64,000 bases of DNA from Icerya purchasi (lineage: Eukaryota; Arthropoda; Insecta; Hemiptera; Monophlebidae). Shown here piece by piece: positions 36,101 through 51,100 of the stretch (positions within the stretch are counted from its first letter, which is position 1; each line of letters opens with the position of its first letter). The notes under the pieces were generated by a model. That model worked only from the letters and a program-made list of their open reading frames with translations. It was not told the DNA's origin and did no database searches. Made by a program: the position numbers and the translations under genes. The stretch is from positions 553,062,826-553,126,825 of the forward strand of contig CM077115.1 of the NCBI GenBank assembly GCA_039619475.1. Direction: 5' to 3'.

Positions 36101-39100
36101 GTACTTTTTATTGAATAATGATATAACTTGTTTTTGCCGAAATATTATGTTTATTTTGCTTAGTTATCATAAGACAGAACGTTACACACATTTCACTTCT
36201 AATTTTTAAACTTTTATACATATATTTTTTAATTATCTATAAATTTTTATAAATATGTATGCAATGAAAATTTTTTATTTAAAAGTGGTAAAATAGGTTA
36301 GCTGTTGCAACGAAAAGAATTTTATTGTAATTAAATTGTGTCATTTGAGGACGACAATCAATCTAAGAATATGTCAACCTTTTCTGTATTTTTTTTTTTC
36401 AAACCAGTTTTGTTCTGAATTATCAAAAATAAAAGAAAATCTGGCCAAAAATTTTTGTAAGTGAGCCACCGCAATGCAATAAATATATTAATTACTTTTT
36501 AAGATGCAAGTTGTAATTGAACGATATGTTTGTATGTTTAAAGTTACATATTTCTATATAATTATATCAACAGTTTTGTTTTTGCTGTAGTTTGTTCAGA
36601 TTTTGTATATGCAATAATCGGTGACAAAACTTTAGGAAATTATTTATAAATAAATAAATTTTATAATAATATATATATACATATGTATATAAAAATTTTT
36701 TTGTACGCCCGCCCAAATGTTAATCTAGATACGATTCTGATAGTGCATGCGGTTCTGACTGACTGACAATGAGAAGTTTCAAATGAAAACTATATTTCAA
36801 ATTGCTGAAACTATTGTGTTTTATTAAAAAAAAAAAAAAAAAAAAAAAAAACGTTAATAGTTTATGGCAGTCAACTGCTCGTATCAGTGTAACTTGTCAA
36901 GTTGACAAAATTACGTTACCTAGTTAAAATTTGAATGTCACTTATTTTCAATGCTTCCAAGTAGCCATATCGTAAAAGAAGATAATTTTACTTTCTGCGA
37001 CAATATCAACTGTGTTGTATATATATAGCTTTGAATGATGTAAGCAGTGTGAAGCAGCAAAATAAAATGCTTAGTAATTCATTCAAACGAATGGTAGACT
37101 CTAAAAGAAGTTTATGCGGTAGCAGTATGCTAGTGCAGTATCATATATAATAATAAAGTATCATTCAAACAGTTACTTAACTGAGAAAATGAAAAAAAAT
37201 GAAACCAGAAGCAACAAATGAAATTTCGACCGGTTTAATTTGGAATCTACAAAAAATGCGTTAACTTACAATCGCGTATTTTTTCGGATGATTTTTCAAT
37301 ACTTCTTTTTGTAACCGCGCATATATCCACAATAAGCTGTTCTCGGAAAATGATATAGATTTAAAAAGTATAATAAATTTACCGCGTCTTTTATATCTTG
37401 TTTTTTTCTTCTCCACACACTGTTCTCCCGGTATATTGATTGCTTCCTACCAATAACATTTGATATCGCATTAAAATATAATTGATTTCTTCCCTTCCTA
37501 ATTGTTTCTGGGTAATGGTCCAACGATCCCGAAAAAAAAAAAAAAAAAAGTGTTTTAACAAGAAAAAGATTATAAAAAATGGGATCGGTTTTTTATCTTG
37601 GGTACATCTATAACGGATCTTAGTCCAGAAACGATATGATGGAGAAGAATCAATTAGACATGGACTCGGTTAGATATTAATAAAATAAAAGAACTAAAGA
37701 TTGGAACAATGGTGATCGACGGAAATGATAAGATGTAAGAGGCACAATAAGGATTGGGGAGCTTAAATGACAACAGATCGGAATACAGAGCAGCACGCTC
37801 ATTCAAGAGGTATGGGCATTCCAAGAAGCAAGGCCGTGTCCAAGCGTGGCGGTTAAGCCCCCCCCCCCATGAGAACTGAAATAGTTATTACAAATACACA
37901 AAAATCTGAAAAAAATCAAAAATTTAAAATAAATATTGATGATTTTTTAGGTTGTTCTTAACTACCTTTAAAAGAAAAAAGAAAAAATATGCTCCATATT
38001 TTTAGCTACTTCATTAATATTTTATGCAAAATTTTTTATTACGAGTATAATTAATAACATATGTAATTTTTATTAATGTTCATTAATATATAAATCAAAA
38101 TGATGGAAATTATTAATAGTACGAATATTAGTGAAAAATGTATTGTTATTATTAATATATAAATCAAAATTATGGAAATTATTAATAATACGAATATTAG
38201 TGAAAAATGTATTGTTATTTATAAAATAAATATGTGAAGAAAATTTTCAACCTCACCCCCCTTCCAAAATTCTGGCCTCGAACCTGCCAAGAAGACATGG
38301 CCGGGACCACAGATGACTTCGTTGTTAATTGGAGAGGACAATCAGAGGAAAGTGCGAAAAGAAAAGGAAAACGTGAGTAAAGAAGGCGAGTATGATTACG
38401 ACGTTAACGAATAATAGAGATGACAGCGAAACAGCGAAGGGTCGAGAGAAACTTTAAGAATGTATCTAGAAATAAGTACTATAGAGGATAAGCGTGAGCC
38501 TGAAAGTATCTTGACTAATAAGTACTATAGAGGATCAGGTTCGATAATCAACAATCTCTTATATAATTAAAATAATAGTATGTGTGTATTACGATTATGA
38601 CGATTGAAAAATTTAAATTCATAAATACGAACGATAATACGATTTTAGGGCCGATCCGAAGACCGGGGGAGCTTTACTTGCAATTGGATATCCCGGCTTA
38701 TTTTTCATGACTCAAGTGTTCGGAAACAGGCCACCCGACTCGTATAATATAAGCGGCGTCTTAAACAGCAGAAAATCCGATTCGTGCGCCAGCTGTATTT
38801 TTAATTACGGCGACGGAGCAATCGCAACTTTATCCTATTCGATACTTCAATATCAGAATAACGAGGCCTACGTATACGGAACGAATGGTACTGTTAAGGT
38901 ATGAACATGTTTAGTACGAATTAAATACTGACAAATCCACAACCAGTTTTTGTTAATATTTATAAAAATAAAATGAATAAATACCCCTTATTAACAAATA
39001 AAAATAAGAATTATATTACTTCAATAAATTAAAATACATGTAAATACCTAATTTTAATTTATTAAAGTAAATTATTTTATACTTATTTTTGTTTGTTATT

Positions 39101-42100
39101 CAGATATTTATTTATTTTATATTTATTTCGTATTACATTAAGGAAGAAGTCGAAAATTGTTAAAATTATGTAGCAATTTATTCTTATAGTTAATATTCAA
39201 AGTTTGCGGTTGATCGTGCAAAACTTGGCAGAGCGCTGTTTATTTCAAAACCCTTTGCGCTTATTCACTTCGCCAATAATTCCATTCTAGTAGTAAACTT
39301 ATCCCGAAATATGCAAATAGCATAAAAGTTTAATGTTTCCGATGAAAGTTTTGTCGATAAACTAAGTTCTGAAACAACAGCGATTAGGTAATTCTCAAGT
39401 ATAGATATAAGTCGATACCTGTTTGTTGATATTTATAAATATAAAATAAATAAATACCTCTTATTAACAAATAAAAATAAGAATTAAATGACTTTAATAA
39501 ATTAAAATAAATACCTCAATTTAAAGAAACGGCTATATTGTTAGCTGATGATGGGCTATTATGCCTGAACAAGGTTTCCATAAATTGGAGTATTTCAATT
39601 TGAATTTAAAATAAAAGGTTAATTTATTTAGTACTAATTTTGTTTGTTATTAAGATATTTATTTATTTTATTTTATAATTCTCAAGTTTACGTTATTACT
39701 GATAGCCGTAGTGACGCTTAATTATGGATTAATTTTTTTTTTTTTTTCATACTTTGGTATATGTAGCTATAGGGGAAAAAAGATGTAGAATAACGGATTC
39801 GTGTAATCCGTTAAACCCCAGACTCAACACATATCAGAGAAGTAGCTCTTCTGGAAAGCAATGTGCATCAAACACGGCCTTTGTAGTAATTGAAACAAGT
39901 GAATAGTAATATAGGTTACTAGACTAATCAGTTTTAGTAAGTCAAGTAAATCCCTTACCCTTGATAGGGCGTCGAGGATTGTGAGAATGGGGATCAGATA
40001 TAAGTTTAAAAGCACATTGCTAGAACAGATAAAATTGTAAAGGTAAGACAAAATCATTCCATTCTAGTTACTTATTTTCAACGCATGTCACCAGAAGCAC
40101 GCAGACGAGAACAAGGATGAAATCCCAATAAGGTATAGTACTATGGCTATCTTGGTTAAATGAATATTAAACATCCTCCAAAATCTAGAAATATATCCTT
40201 CTCGCATACTTTACTACAACAGTTATTTTGGTTCGATATACATCATTTACATCTTTTAAATAACATAAATACAACAGATGCTTCAGACATTGCTCCAATT
40301 CGATAAGTTTAGTCTACTTAAATCAACTCAGTAAATAAAGAAATGAATAAATAGTTTACTGAAATAATTATAAAGCAAGAAATGAATATTAACCGAATGA
40401 GTGCCAAGCTAAATGCTGTTACCTTGAGAGATAAATATAATAGAAAAAAATGAATTAAATTAAATATAATGCATGGAATACGGGGAAAATAATACCACAA
40501 AAAACTCGGTAACAATAAAATTAAAACCGGTGGTAGTAAAAGATAAATCAATTAAAGTACATAAATTATTATGAGAAATGGAGAAGTACGCGTTGCAGAA
40601 AAGGAAGGACTTGACTCTATTATGCTTATATTTCTTGTATTTATATTATAGAGAGTGCGTTATACTTTTAATAAGCATAAGAAAATTGTGCACAGAATTA
40701 GTACACTAGTGTATAAATGCCCGCGCATTTAAAATAACTCAACAGCATTTATTCTGGAAGTATTTCAGTTTTTTATAGTTGACCCGGGGATACTGCGAAC
40801 CAGCAGATTGGACTTGCATATAAGAGAATCGGCCGTATGATAGATTTATATATAGATATTATGTTGGTGTGTGAGAACATAAGACTAATTAATGGCGTAA
40901 TTAGAGAAGAATTCAGAAATGCTATTTTAACTCAGTCATGTATAGATAATATTTTTATTAGGAGCTCACAGTGTATGCTCGCAAATACAAACGAAATTTA
41001 ACAGCTTGTATAAAGAATGTAGGAATCAGGTAAATTATGCGAATGAAAATAATCTTTATTTCAGAAATGACTGAATGAATACAAAAGTTTTAAATTTGAT
41101 GAAAATAAGAGACATATATTATAAATGGTGTAAAAGTAACACAATAAACTCTCGGTATAAAAAACTGTATAAAACATACAGAAATATGACTAAATCAGAA
41201 ATTAGGAAAGCGAAATTAAATCACTACAATAAACAAATATAACGTGCAAGTAACAACACCAAGAAAGTATGGCAGATAATCAATGGCGTAGTATATAACA
41301 AAACCAAAACTTCAATTGAGATGAGGTCGTTATGAAACACTTTGAAAGTGCAAGGTATGAGGTGACCACCAAATTTATTGAATACTTCTCTCGATCAATG
41401 CAGCATTGCGATCAATTTTGTAACGTACAATTATTGAATAGTGTGTAGCTGGAGGAGACACATACGTCATTTTATACACCAAAAACTACTAACAATTAAC
41501 AAACTACCCATTCACAAGGCTCCAGGGTGGGATAGTATAAGAGTTTCAGATATTAAAAAATAATCTAGCAGTGCTCACTCCGATAATAACAAAACTAATA
41601 AGCTGCTCTATTAAAGATAATCCCTGAAAGACTTAAAACCGGTATTATCAGACCTATATATAAAAGTAGTGAAACGAATGCGAAAATTATCGACCAATTA
41701 CGATTATTTCAGTGTTGGCAAAAATTTTGGATCAATTTCTTGCGTCTCATTTAAGAAATTATCTGGAGGGAAATGATCGTACTAACAATAACCAATTCGG
41801 CTTCATAGAAGGGAAATCAACAGTCTCCTTGTTAAGAACATTAACAAATAGAATCAATAAAAAGCTGATAATTAGGAAACAGCATTTGATGCGGTGAATC
41901 ATCAAATACTGTTGCGGATTATGAAAGGTATTGATATTATAGGCAAACGAAATAAATGGTTTGAAAATTACATACGTAATAGAGCGAGAATTATGAAAAT
42001 CGATAAAGAACTAAGTAGGGAGGAAATTGCATTAAGAGGTGTAGGGGGCAAGGAACTATTTTAGCTCCGTTACTAGTTCTAATTTACACCAACTCCCTTC

Positions 42101-45100
42101 ACAAATGTATTAAAAATTCGACTGTATATGTGTCTATATGGATGGTATAGCACTCGTAATTGAGCACCATGCCATTCATGTGGCCGAAAAACTATTGCAA
42201 GAGGATGTTGATACTATGTGTAGGTGGACACATGATAAACACCTAACGATTAATATGAAAAAAATCAAAGGTTTTATATATAATGGCGTCCAGCAGATAC
42301 AAAACACACAAACCATCTCTATTACAATGCATAATAATAGTTGCTTATACAACTGTTTGACTCTTACCTTGAATTGTGGTTGTACTCCGCTGGAAACGAC
42401 GGACGAGGTTAAATACCTTGGCTTAATATTTGACGGAATATTATTTTAGGACAAGCATATTACAAATTTATCAAAAACAAAATTAGGCAAACGCTACCCC
42501 GGCATTATACTCAATTAATACCACATGATGGTCTTCGTGTATACTTTAACACGCTATAGTTCTGTCACGAATCTTATATGGAATATCAATTTGGGGGGGG
42601 GGGGGAGAAAAGGGTACGATAATCAAAAGGATTAGTAATCAGCAAAAGAGGTGCTTAAAGATAAGCATCCCAAAAAAAGATCAGCTTAGAAGTAACATTA
42701 GCTGGTGGAGAGAGAAAAAAGCAATGTCTTCAAAGATGTTATACATATTATTATCACGGGCTGCTTAATTATAAGACTAATAATATTCCACATTATCTTC
42801 GACGAAAAGAGGTAGAACAACTAGGAATCATAGCGAAGTGTACTATACTCGACCAAAATGTATAAATAACAAGATGATGAGGTAGTATTAATTAAATTGT
42901 TGATACGAATTCCAGAAGATTTAATGAACACAGAGAAAGAACTTTGAAAACTAATAATCAAGCAGTGGCTGGTTGAGAACATAAATGAGTGACAGTAAGT
43001 TAGTTCTTAATTGTATATAGTGGTGAAGAACCGATCATATGTATATAATTAGGACGGTGGGCACCCACACAGACGAGCAGTATGCCTTGCGGGACCCGAA
43101 ACTTATTTAATAAAAAAAAAAAAAAGTTTATTATTAATGGAATATGGATTTTTTTTTTACTAAAAATTGTAAGTAAGGGAAATAGGGTTTATTGACTTTG
43201 TCCGTCATGAAGCTAATATGTTTATTAAAAGTTATCCCCCGATCCAAGCCAAATATTTCACATCTTTTTTAAAGTTGATAACGCTGATATCTAAAGTAAT
43301 GTGGGTAACGATCAGAGGAATTCTTTTAGTGAATGAATCAACTTCAGTTTTAATGAGATTAAACTTCATTCTTCATTTTTTTTTTTAATATTTACTAATC
43401 ATATAAAAATTGTTTTCTAATCTTTTCCGGACTACAGAGATTTGATGAAATATAAATTACCTAGTATAATATTACTTCCCCTTTTTTAAATCATACGAAT
43501 AAGCGAATATTCAATAGTGTTTTGCTTGTTTCGTCCTCTAAGAAAATTTTTATAAAATCTTCATAGATTTTCGTTTATAAATATACGTGTATGGTGTTTG
43601 AAAAGTAAGTATACACATTTTCGTTCTCCACTCACGGTAACACACTGAAGCGATGATACTGAGTAAGCATGATTCTCAAGGTTACTACAGTGCATTCTCA
43701 AAGGCTGGAAACGATCAGCTGTAAATTACGTGTGTTTTAGAGCCGAAAAAATAATGAATACGACACCAGCTGTGCCGCCCAAATCTGAGTTACGTGCAGT
43801 TATTAAATTTTTAATTATTGAAAAGATTCCTGGTGCCGTAATTTATGGACGTTTATGTGTAGCAGCGTATGGAGACAAAAATGTGACAGCAACAGCAGAT
43901 CGCTGGGTAAAACAATTTGAAGAGGGAAGAACGGACACAGACACAACGACGACGCGCGGAGTGGTCGGCCGTTTGATGGCATGACGACGAAACAATCAAC
44001 ATTGTACGCACTCTCCTGGACGAAGATTTGATCTTCACCATGAGATAGCGAAACGGTTCTCGTACGTTAGTACGGGTCGTTTTTTCTATCTATCGCATCC
44101 TTACAGAACATTTGCACATGATTAAAGTGGCCGCGCGGTTGGTACTGCGCAGCCTTACCATGTTGCAGCTCAAGCGAGGTCCCTGCTCGCTGATTTTCGA
44201 TGGGACGTCTTTGGACATCTCCCGTACTCACCAGATCTCGCCCCATGTGACTACCATCATACCTCCTCTGGCTTGAAGAGGGATCTTTCTGGGTGGCGTT
44301 TTCCAGATACATCATCTTTAAAGGAAGCGGTCGCTGCGCTCTTCCGAAATTTGGGCGTTACATGGTATACGACTAGAATAGAAAAGTTGATTATGACAAG
44401 TGCCTATAGCGATATGGCGATTATGTAAAAAAAGTAGGGTAAGACTTTGTAAATAATAAAATATTTTTTCGATTTTGGTATACTTACTTTTCAAACGCCC
44501 CTAGTATTTTATAACTGTTCGATTTGTTGCCTACATCTTTGACTAGAATACAGTGTTAACCTTCTTTTTTTGTTTTTTTGCTAATATTTTATCGAATAAT
44601 TTCCTGGATGTTTTTTCGAAAGCAGTCTCTTTCAATAGCTACAATATAATTTCCTTTTAATTTGAAATTAATTTTTCTGCGCGTGCGCACGACAATTTTT
44701 GGTAAATTCCTATTTCGCATTTCGGATATTCCGTGAAGCTCAACATTTTCCCAGTAGCCACTATATAGCTTATTTAGAACGGTTGACAGCTTGAATATTT
44801 TCTGATCAGTTTTTAGATCATCCGTCATAATCACTACTTGCACGCGAAAAGTCATCATACTGTTTATTAAAATTCTATTAAAAATTCGGCACAAATTCAA
44901 CATACTTCTTCATCTAGATATTCTAGATTATTTCTTCCTCGATCATTTTTGCTACCGATGAAATGTATGTATTATCAAAATTATTTCTTCTAGTTTTTCC
45001 CCATTCTTTTGGAAACGACTTGTGATCGTTTTTGCCTCTAAGTTGTCTTCTAGTTTTTCGACGACCCTTTTTTTTTTTTTTGTTAAACGATGTGTCCGTG

Positions 45101-48100
45101 TAAATATATAAACATATAATAAGACTAGACATAAATGAATATTCTTAGTCGACCGATCAAATTTGCAATAAATGGATAATAACAGAATAATATTAACATG
45201 ATTTCGATAAACCTTATCACCACCGATAACATCAATAGCGATTTTTGATATTGTAACAACTTTTTGAATGAATCACTATTTCACTTATCGTCTGCGACTA
45301 ATAAATTCCTATCGCATTTGATTTCCTCTTTATTTATTTAATTCTTTTTTTTTTTTTTTTCTTTTCTATAGTATATTATTTTTTCAATCGCATACTATCT
45401 TCAAGTGAAGTAATAAAAATTAAATTCCTCCGAATTTTTATTGAATGCATAAAGTAATATATGTATATATATATACATATGTAATTGTTTTTTGATAAAA
45501 TAAGGCCCACTTTCTTTAAAAAATGGGCTGGTAAGCGGAAACGACACATATTTATACACATGGTCTATTGTTGAATTAATCTGTAATATACGATGCGGTC
45601 TGCAATAAGCTCAAATCAAAAACAACAAATAATTTATTTGAATTTATTTGAATTTATTTGAATTTATTTTAATTTATTTAAACAGTTAGAATTAATTTTT
45701 AAGTGGCGGGACCGATTAAGATTGATCAAATGAATGTCGGACCGAAGTAAATAAATAAATAATAATAATTGATTTTAATTTTCTTAATATAGCTCTAGGT
45801 TCTGCATTTTTTATAAACGACATTTTAAGGATGAAATCTAGTGTACGCCTACTAAAATTCCTCTTATAAATTGGTGCTCATAACCTTGATGATATTAAGA
45901 AACAAATAGTATATTGAAAAAATTTACACTTTTTTTTTCCTGATGGCGCTCATGCATCATTTTTAATCGCAATGGTCATTACAGCACATGGGCCAGGGTG
46001 AAAAGGCTACCTCATAATTTACCTAGTAAGTTGTTAGTTCTAAGAAAAACGAGTAGCATTTGTATGCGCGTTGGGTCATTTGCCAGCATGGTTGAAAGTG
46101 GAACGCCGGCAAAAGACGAGCAAGCAAGCACTGCACATTATCGTAACAGGTGTTCCACTGAAGGATAAGAAAAGCCGGAACAGAAAGGGCACGTGGATGA
46201 GGGAAGGGTATCTTCGAGCATACAATTGTGTGAGACCGTCGTATGCCTAACCCGCAACCTATTTCACACAGCATATTCCGGACGCGTAAGGTAGCAAGAA
46301 GGAAACCCCCATGGGGATCGGCTGTAAATTTTATGCTTTTCATCATACATTCACGGACTTCATTTTGCAGATTGGTGTAAGCAGAGCTGACTTGGACGCC
46401 AAGTCAACTCACTCGATGCCTTGAATTCCCATATGACTCGGCATCCACAAGAGCGTTACCTGATTTCTTGCTTGATGGAGCCGCTTCAACGTATAATTTA
46501 CTTTCAAGGCCAAGATATCCATGTTGTTCTGCGACGAAATCCATTTTAGAAAAGCCAAAGAGTCAGTTATTAAAAGTATGCTTCTATCTATACATCCTGT
46601 CTGCAAACAAGCTACCGGTATCATATGCGCACGCAGTTGGAGATGGAGAATTATACGGGTCTTCTTTTGAAGCATCAGTGTATAGTATGTGCAAATAGTT
46701 GGGATGACTATTAATTTTTTCAGTGACGTTCGCAATCGGTCCGCGAGTTATTATCTCTAAGAGGGATATTTCTATCCTTGCGGGGATGTCTTCCCAAGGG
46801 GGAAGTTTGTAATAAGGGGTATTCGAATTTGGCAATTGCACGCCGCTATCAATAATTTGTTTTAATAATCTAGGAATTGGGTCACTCGGGAAATGGAAGC
46901 GGAATATCGGTAATGTTTGAAAAATAATTAATTTCGTACTGATGAAAGTACCAGTGGATTAAATTTCGTGCGATAATAGAAGAACGGATCAGGGGAAGTG
47001 GCCGTATGCTACTAAGGAAACAAGCACTTGCTGATAGAGAAGTTTGGTGGAGACCAAAAATTAATCGGATGAATGTATGTATTGGATCAAGTGAACTGAG
47101 TAGCGACTGACTAGCTGAGGAGTTGGCACCCATAAGCTCCATATTGCGTGTCTATTATTCTCTCCCTACAGTCAACGTTGATCACCCAAATTGTAGTAAA
47201 ATTCCTATCTTCCATACTTCATCATATTAAGATCTAATCCCTTCAGTAGTTCCTTTTCATTTTGACATTGCTGTCTTATTGTGTTCACTTCTGATGAACT
47301 CCTCTCTAAACGAAGAGCACGCACTAATGTTGCAGTTACAGTTACAAACAAGCACAGCTGGCAGTTAATTTTTACGAGCTCGCTGTCGCATTTTCGGCCG
47401 GAATATTAGATAGTGAACTCCTTGTCAGCGGCACCATGGGCACTGCTGTTGCAGTGTGGCCATAGTGTATTGGGTGTAAATTCTATTCATTTCTTCTTGA
47501 CAGGATGGTGGGAACAAACTTTCACAGTCATCACCATAATTATTTTTCATAATTAATGAATTATAAACGTTGCTTTAAAGTGGTGGAGAAAGTCATTGAA
47601 CTTTCGGATCACTTTTCACAGCGAGCTAAGCGCTGTGTTCTATATAGCTTTGGTGCTTGATGGCTGTAACTGATTTTCAAACATACCGTGTTTCTTCTTC
47701 CTTAATTATTTGTAGGCTGATTCCTTTGTCCGTTGGCACTGCGGGCTCTGTAATTGCAGATATGGCCATGGTACTGGATAGCAAATTCCTTTTTACCTTC
47801 GGCAATATCATTTCTTCTCTTTTTAAAATGCATATGTTTTGCATTTACAGTCGTTGATTGTCATTGTCTCTCCATCCTTGGTATAGTGTTCTTAGTCAGG
47901 ATCCATTCTTCGCGACTCTTGTTACTAATTTCACGTGTTGACGGGTAATCGTCTATTATTGGCAAGCCCAGGGTAAAAACAAGAAAAACAAAAAAAAAAT
48001 ATTAAACCTCAAAACTGCCGAAATAAAAGGTCAAAAGGGAAAATATAATGCCAGCTTTTAAACAACGAAACGATCCGGATGCAAATCGGTTCATCAATAT

Positions 48101-51100
48101 CAATTCCAACTGAAAATGACGTGCCACAAGGCTCTGCCGTTAGTGCAACCTTATTTATAATTTACGTTAGTGATGTTGCTAATTATATTTCACCGCCCAT
48201 ATTCGTCCGATGTTTATTGATGGTCTTGACATCTCCTTATCATCCAACTTGCCTTCTAACGCTCAGAAAATTCTCCGAAAATCTCTATAGATAAAATATT
48301 ATCCTGATAGCAATGGACTAGTCATCGCGGCTGGTAGAACTGTATATGTCGACTTTTGTAGGGGACGTCATTCGTCTTCGAAGTTTGTTCCTAAGTTTCC
48401 CTTCCTCACGAAATATCTGCCAATTTTTTTGGTTTATCCTTAGAAGCCTCATATTTCCGATTTTAAACCTAGATCGTTCGAAATCCATCCCATATTGAAG
48501 TATCTGGCTAATCCCGGATGTATCATCAACCGTAAATTCTTTTTTAACGTCTATAGATCGCTGATCCTATCAAGAATCAAATATGGGTGTCGGGTGTATT
48601 CTTTAGCCAATAAATACCTGTTAAAATTTTAAGCATGTGTGCTCTATCCAATTCCAGAAATATTCTACGGAGCGAAATATGTATTTCTAATGTACACACA
48701 AAACTTTCCTCTAAAATTGGATCACTGTGTTCTCTCGAACCTTATGTATTAGATGACTACTATCAAAAATACTAGCCACCTTGCAAGCATACAATATCAC
48801 GTCTTTAGAAAGGCCAATATCCAATCCTAATATTCTTATCCTACTTTGGAATTGCTTCCAAGTAAATACCGATATACATTGCTGAAGCAAAATCCGGGCA
48901 CAATAAGGCCCCGCCGACGTATAGCAAAGATAGTAGCTAAAGCAATTAATAAATATTTGAATCATCTAGATTATTACACAGATGTAGCTAAGGCAAGTAG
49001 TAAAGCAGGACCACTGCCGACAGCCTACACGTTCAAAGGTCAGGGCGTTGCACATGAAGTTAGACTCAATGATGCTTGTTCTGCATTGGATGCAGAACTT
49101 GATAGAATTACACACTGCTTCCATCACCTCATCATGACCAACAATAAATCGAATAATATCCCCGTAGTTACTGATCCCCTACAATCTTTCAACATGTTAA
49201 AAAACCAAAAATGCAACAACCCACTAATATTGAAAATGCACCCTTATTTACATTAACTGCATCGAATGGATAACCCCGTGTAATTTGAGCTCCTGGGCAT
49301 ATCAGAGTTATTGGTAGTGAACGAGTCGTTTTTGTTCTTGCCAACGTTAAATAATGCTGAGGGACCGCCCGCGATGATATTTTTAAAGACCTACAAAAAC
49401 CAGAGGAAAACAGAGTGGGCAGCTACCACGGCATTCTTAAAAAAGTATTAAGCGCACAATCGAATCACGATGGCCACCAGACGGAACATCACGTTACGAT
49501 TTTAAGCGAACTGGCCACATTACTATCTCTGACAAGTATATTCGTCTTCGTCTACGTGCCCCTTTTGCTAGCGGACAATTGTCCTGACGGTCCTCTCTAT
49601 ACGCTTACTCCTTATTTGCCCAAAGTTCATTGCGTTATAGATGCAACATGGCCTGCCAAGAAACGTACAGAAGGATCACTCAACTGCTGCAACTATCATC
49701 GTAACGAGTTATAACCTCGAGTTCCCCCTGCTCCTTATTGTGCATCTTATATTTTGTCCTTCCCCTTGTCGTCAATTATTTCATCCATTAGTAGTTCCTA
49801 TATATTGTCCATATCTGACCGAATCAAAATTTAACTGACAGCTCTTTTCTTTCTTGCTGTTTCTGGGTGTAGGTCCTTAGCTGACGTGCCCTAAGGGGAG
49901 TTAATAAAAAAAAAAAAAGAAAACCTTCGTTGGGACGAGTAGTTTAACCCAGCATATTTAAAATACCTTCGTTTGCTGTAATAATCATAGTAGTCACACA
50001 TAAAGCACACACAAAGGATGGAGTAGTTTATACAAAAAAAAAAAAAAAAAAAAAAAAATCGTTTTGCGACATTAATAAAAATAATTCAGAGAAATATTTT
50101 TTTTCTTCAGTAACAAGGAATTCAAATCAAATAATATTACTTAAGTATTTTATTCAATAATTTTTTTATTATTTGAACGAGTAATTTTAGCATTTTTATA
50201 TAAATCTCCTGCTCACTTAGAATCATCATATTAATTAATTTTTCTTCGAATAGTGCCCCAACCAAAAAAAAAAAAAATGTAGCTGAGACTTACTGCCGTA
50301 GCATGATATTGCTTCTCGATGAAGGGGTTTAAATACGCGCATAAAAAAAAGAAAAATTAGACTTAAACCTGTTTTAACATAGATTTTGCAAATAAGCATT
50401 AATATTCATTTTGTTTTTTTTTTTAAAAGTAATTATCAAAAAATGAAATTAAAGCAAAAAGTTTGTTCCTTAAATTACTATGAGGCGTTCGCAATAGATA
50501 ATTTCACTGGGAACCGTATCACAGCCAATCACTTTTCAACAGTTACGAAGCCAGTCAATACTGAGTATCATTAAAAGACGGTATTTTTATTCGAATGTTC
50601 AATAATTAATTTTTGTCCAGTATAAGAAGCGTCGGCGGCAACGTTGTATATTTTTTTCATTCTTGTTATCTTGCGTGTTTAAAGAAAATGGAGTTGTTCT
50701 AAATTCTGTAAAACAACAAAACCTCGTAAAGACGTTATTGCCTAGGCCATTACTATACGCCGTTAAGTCGTTGCAAATATTTATTCATATAATATCGCGA
50801 TAGCCTAGTTGCTAGAGCGCTTAACTTCCGATATGGAGGTTACAGGTTCGATCCCGAGCGACGACGAACTTATTACAAGAATTAAATTAAATCAAATATT
50901 CGCTAACAATCACGTGGAAGGCAATAGCAAACCACCACGTATAATATGCGCGCGCTAGGTCAGTACACAGCAGACTTACACGGGACTGCACTAGTATATA
51001 TCGATATAAATCAAACGATCACTATCAGTTCCGAATGTAGTCTTCTTGTGTGTGTGCACACATTTGTATTGCATGTATAATAATTTGCTTAGTATACAAC

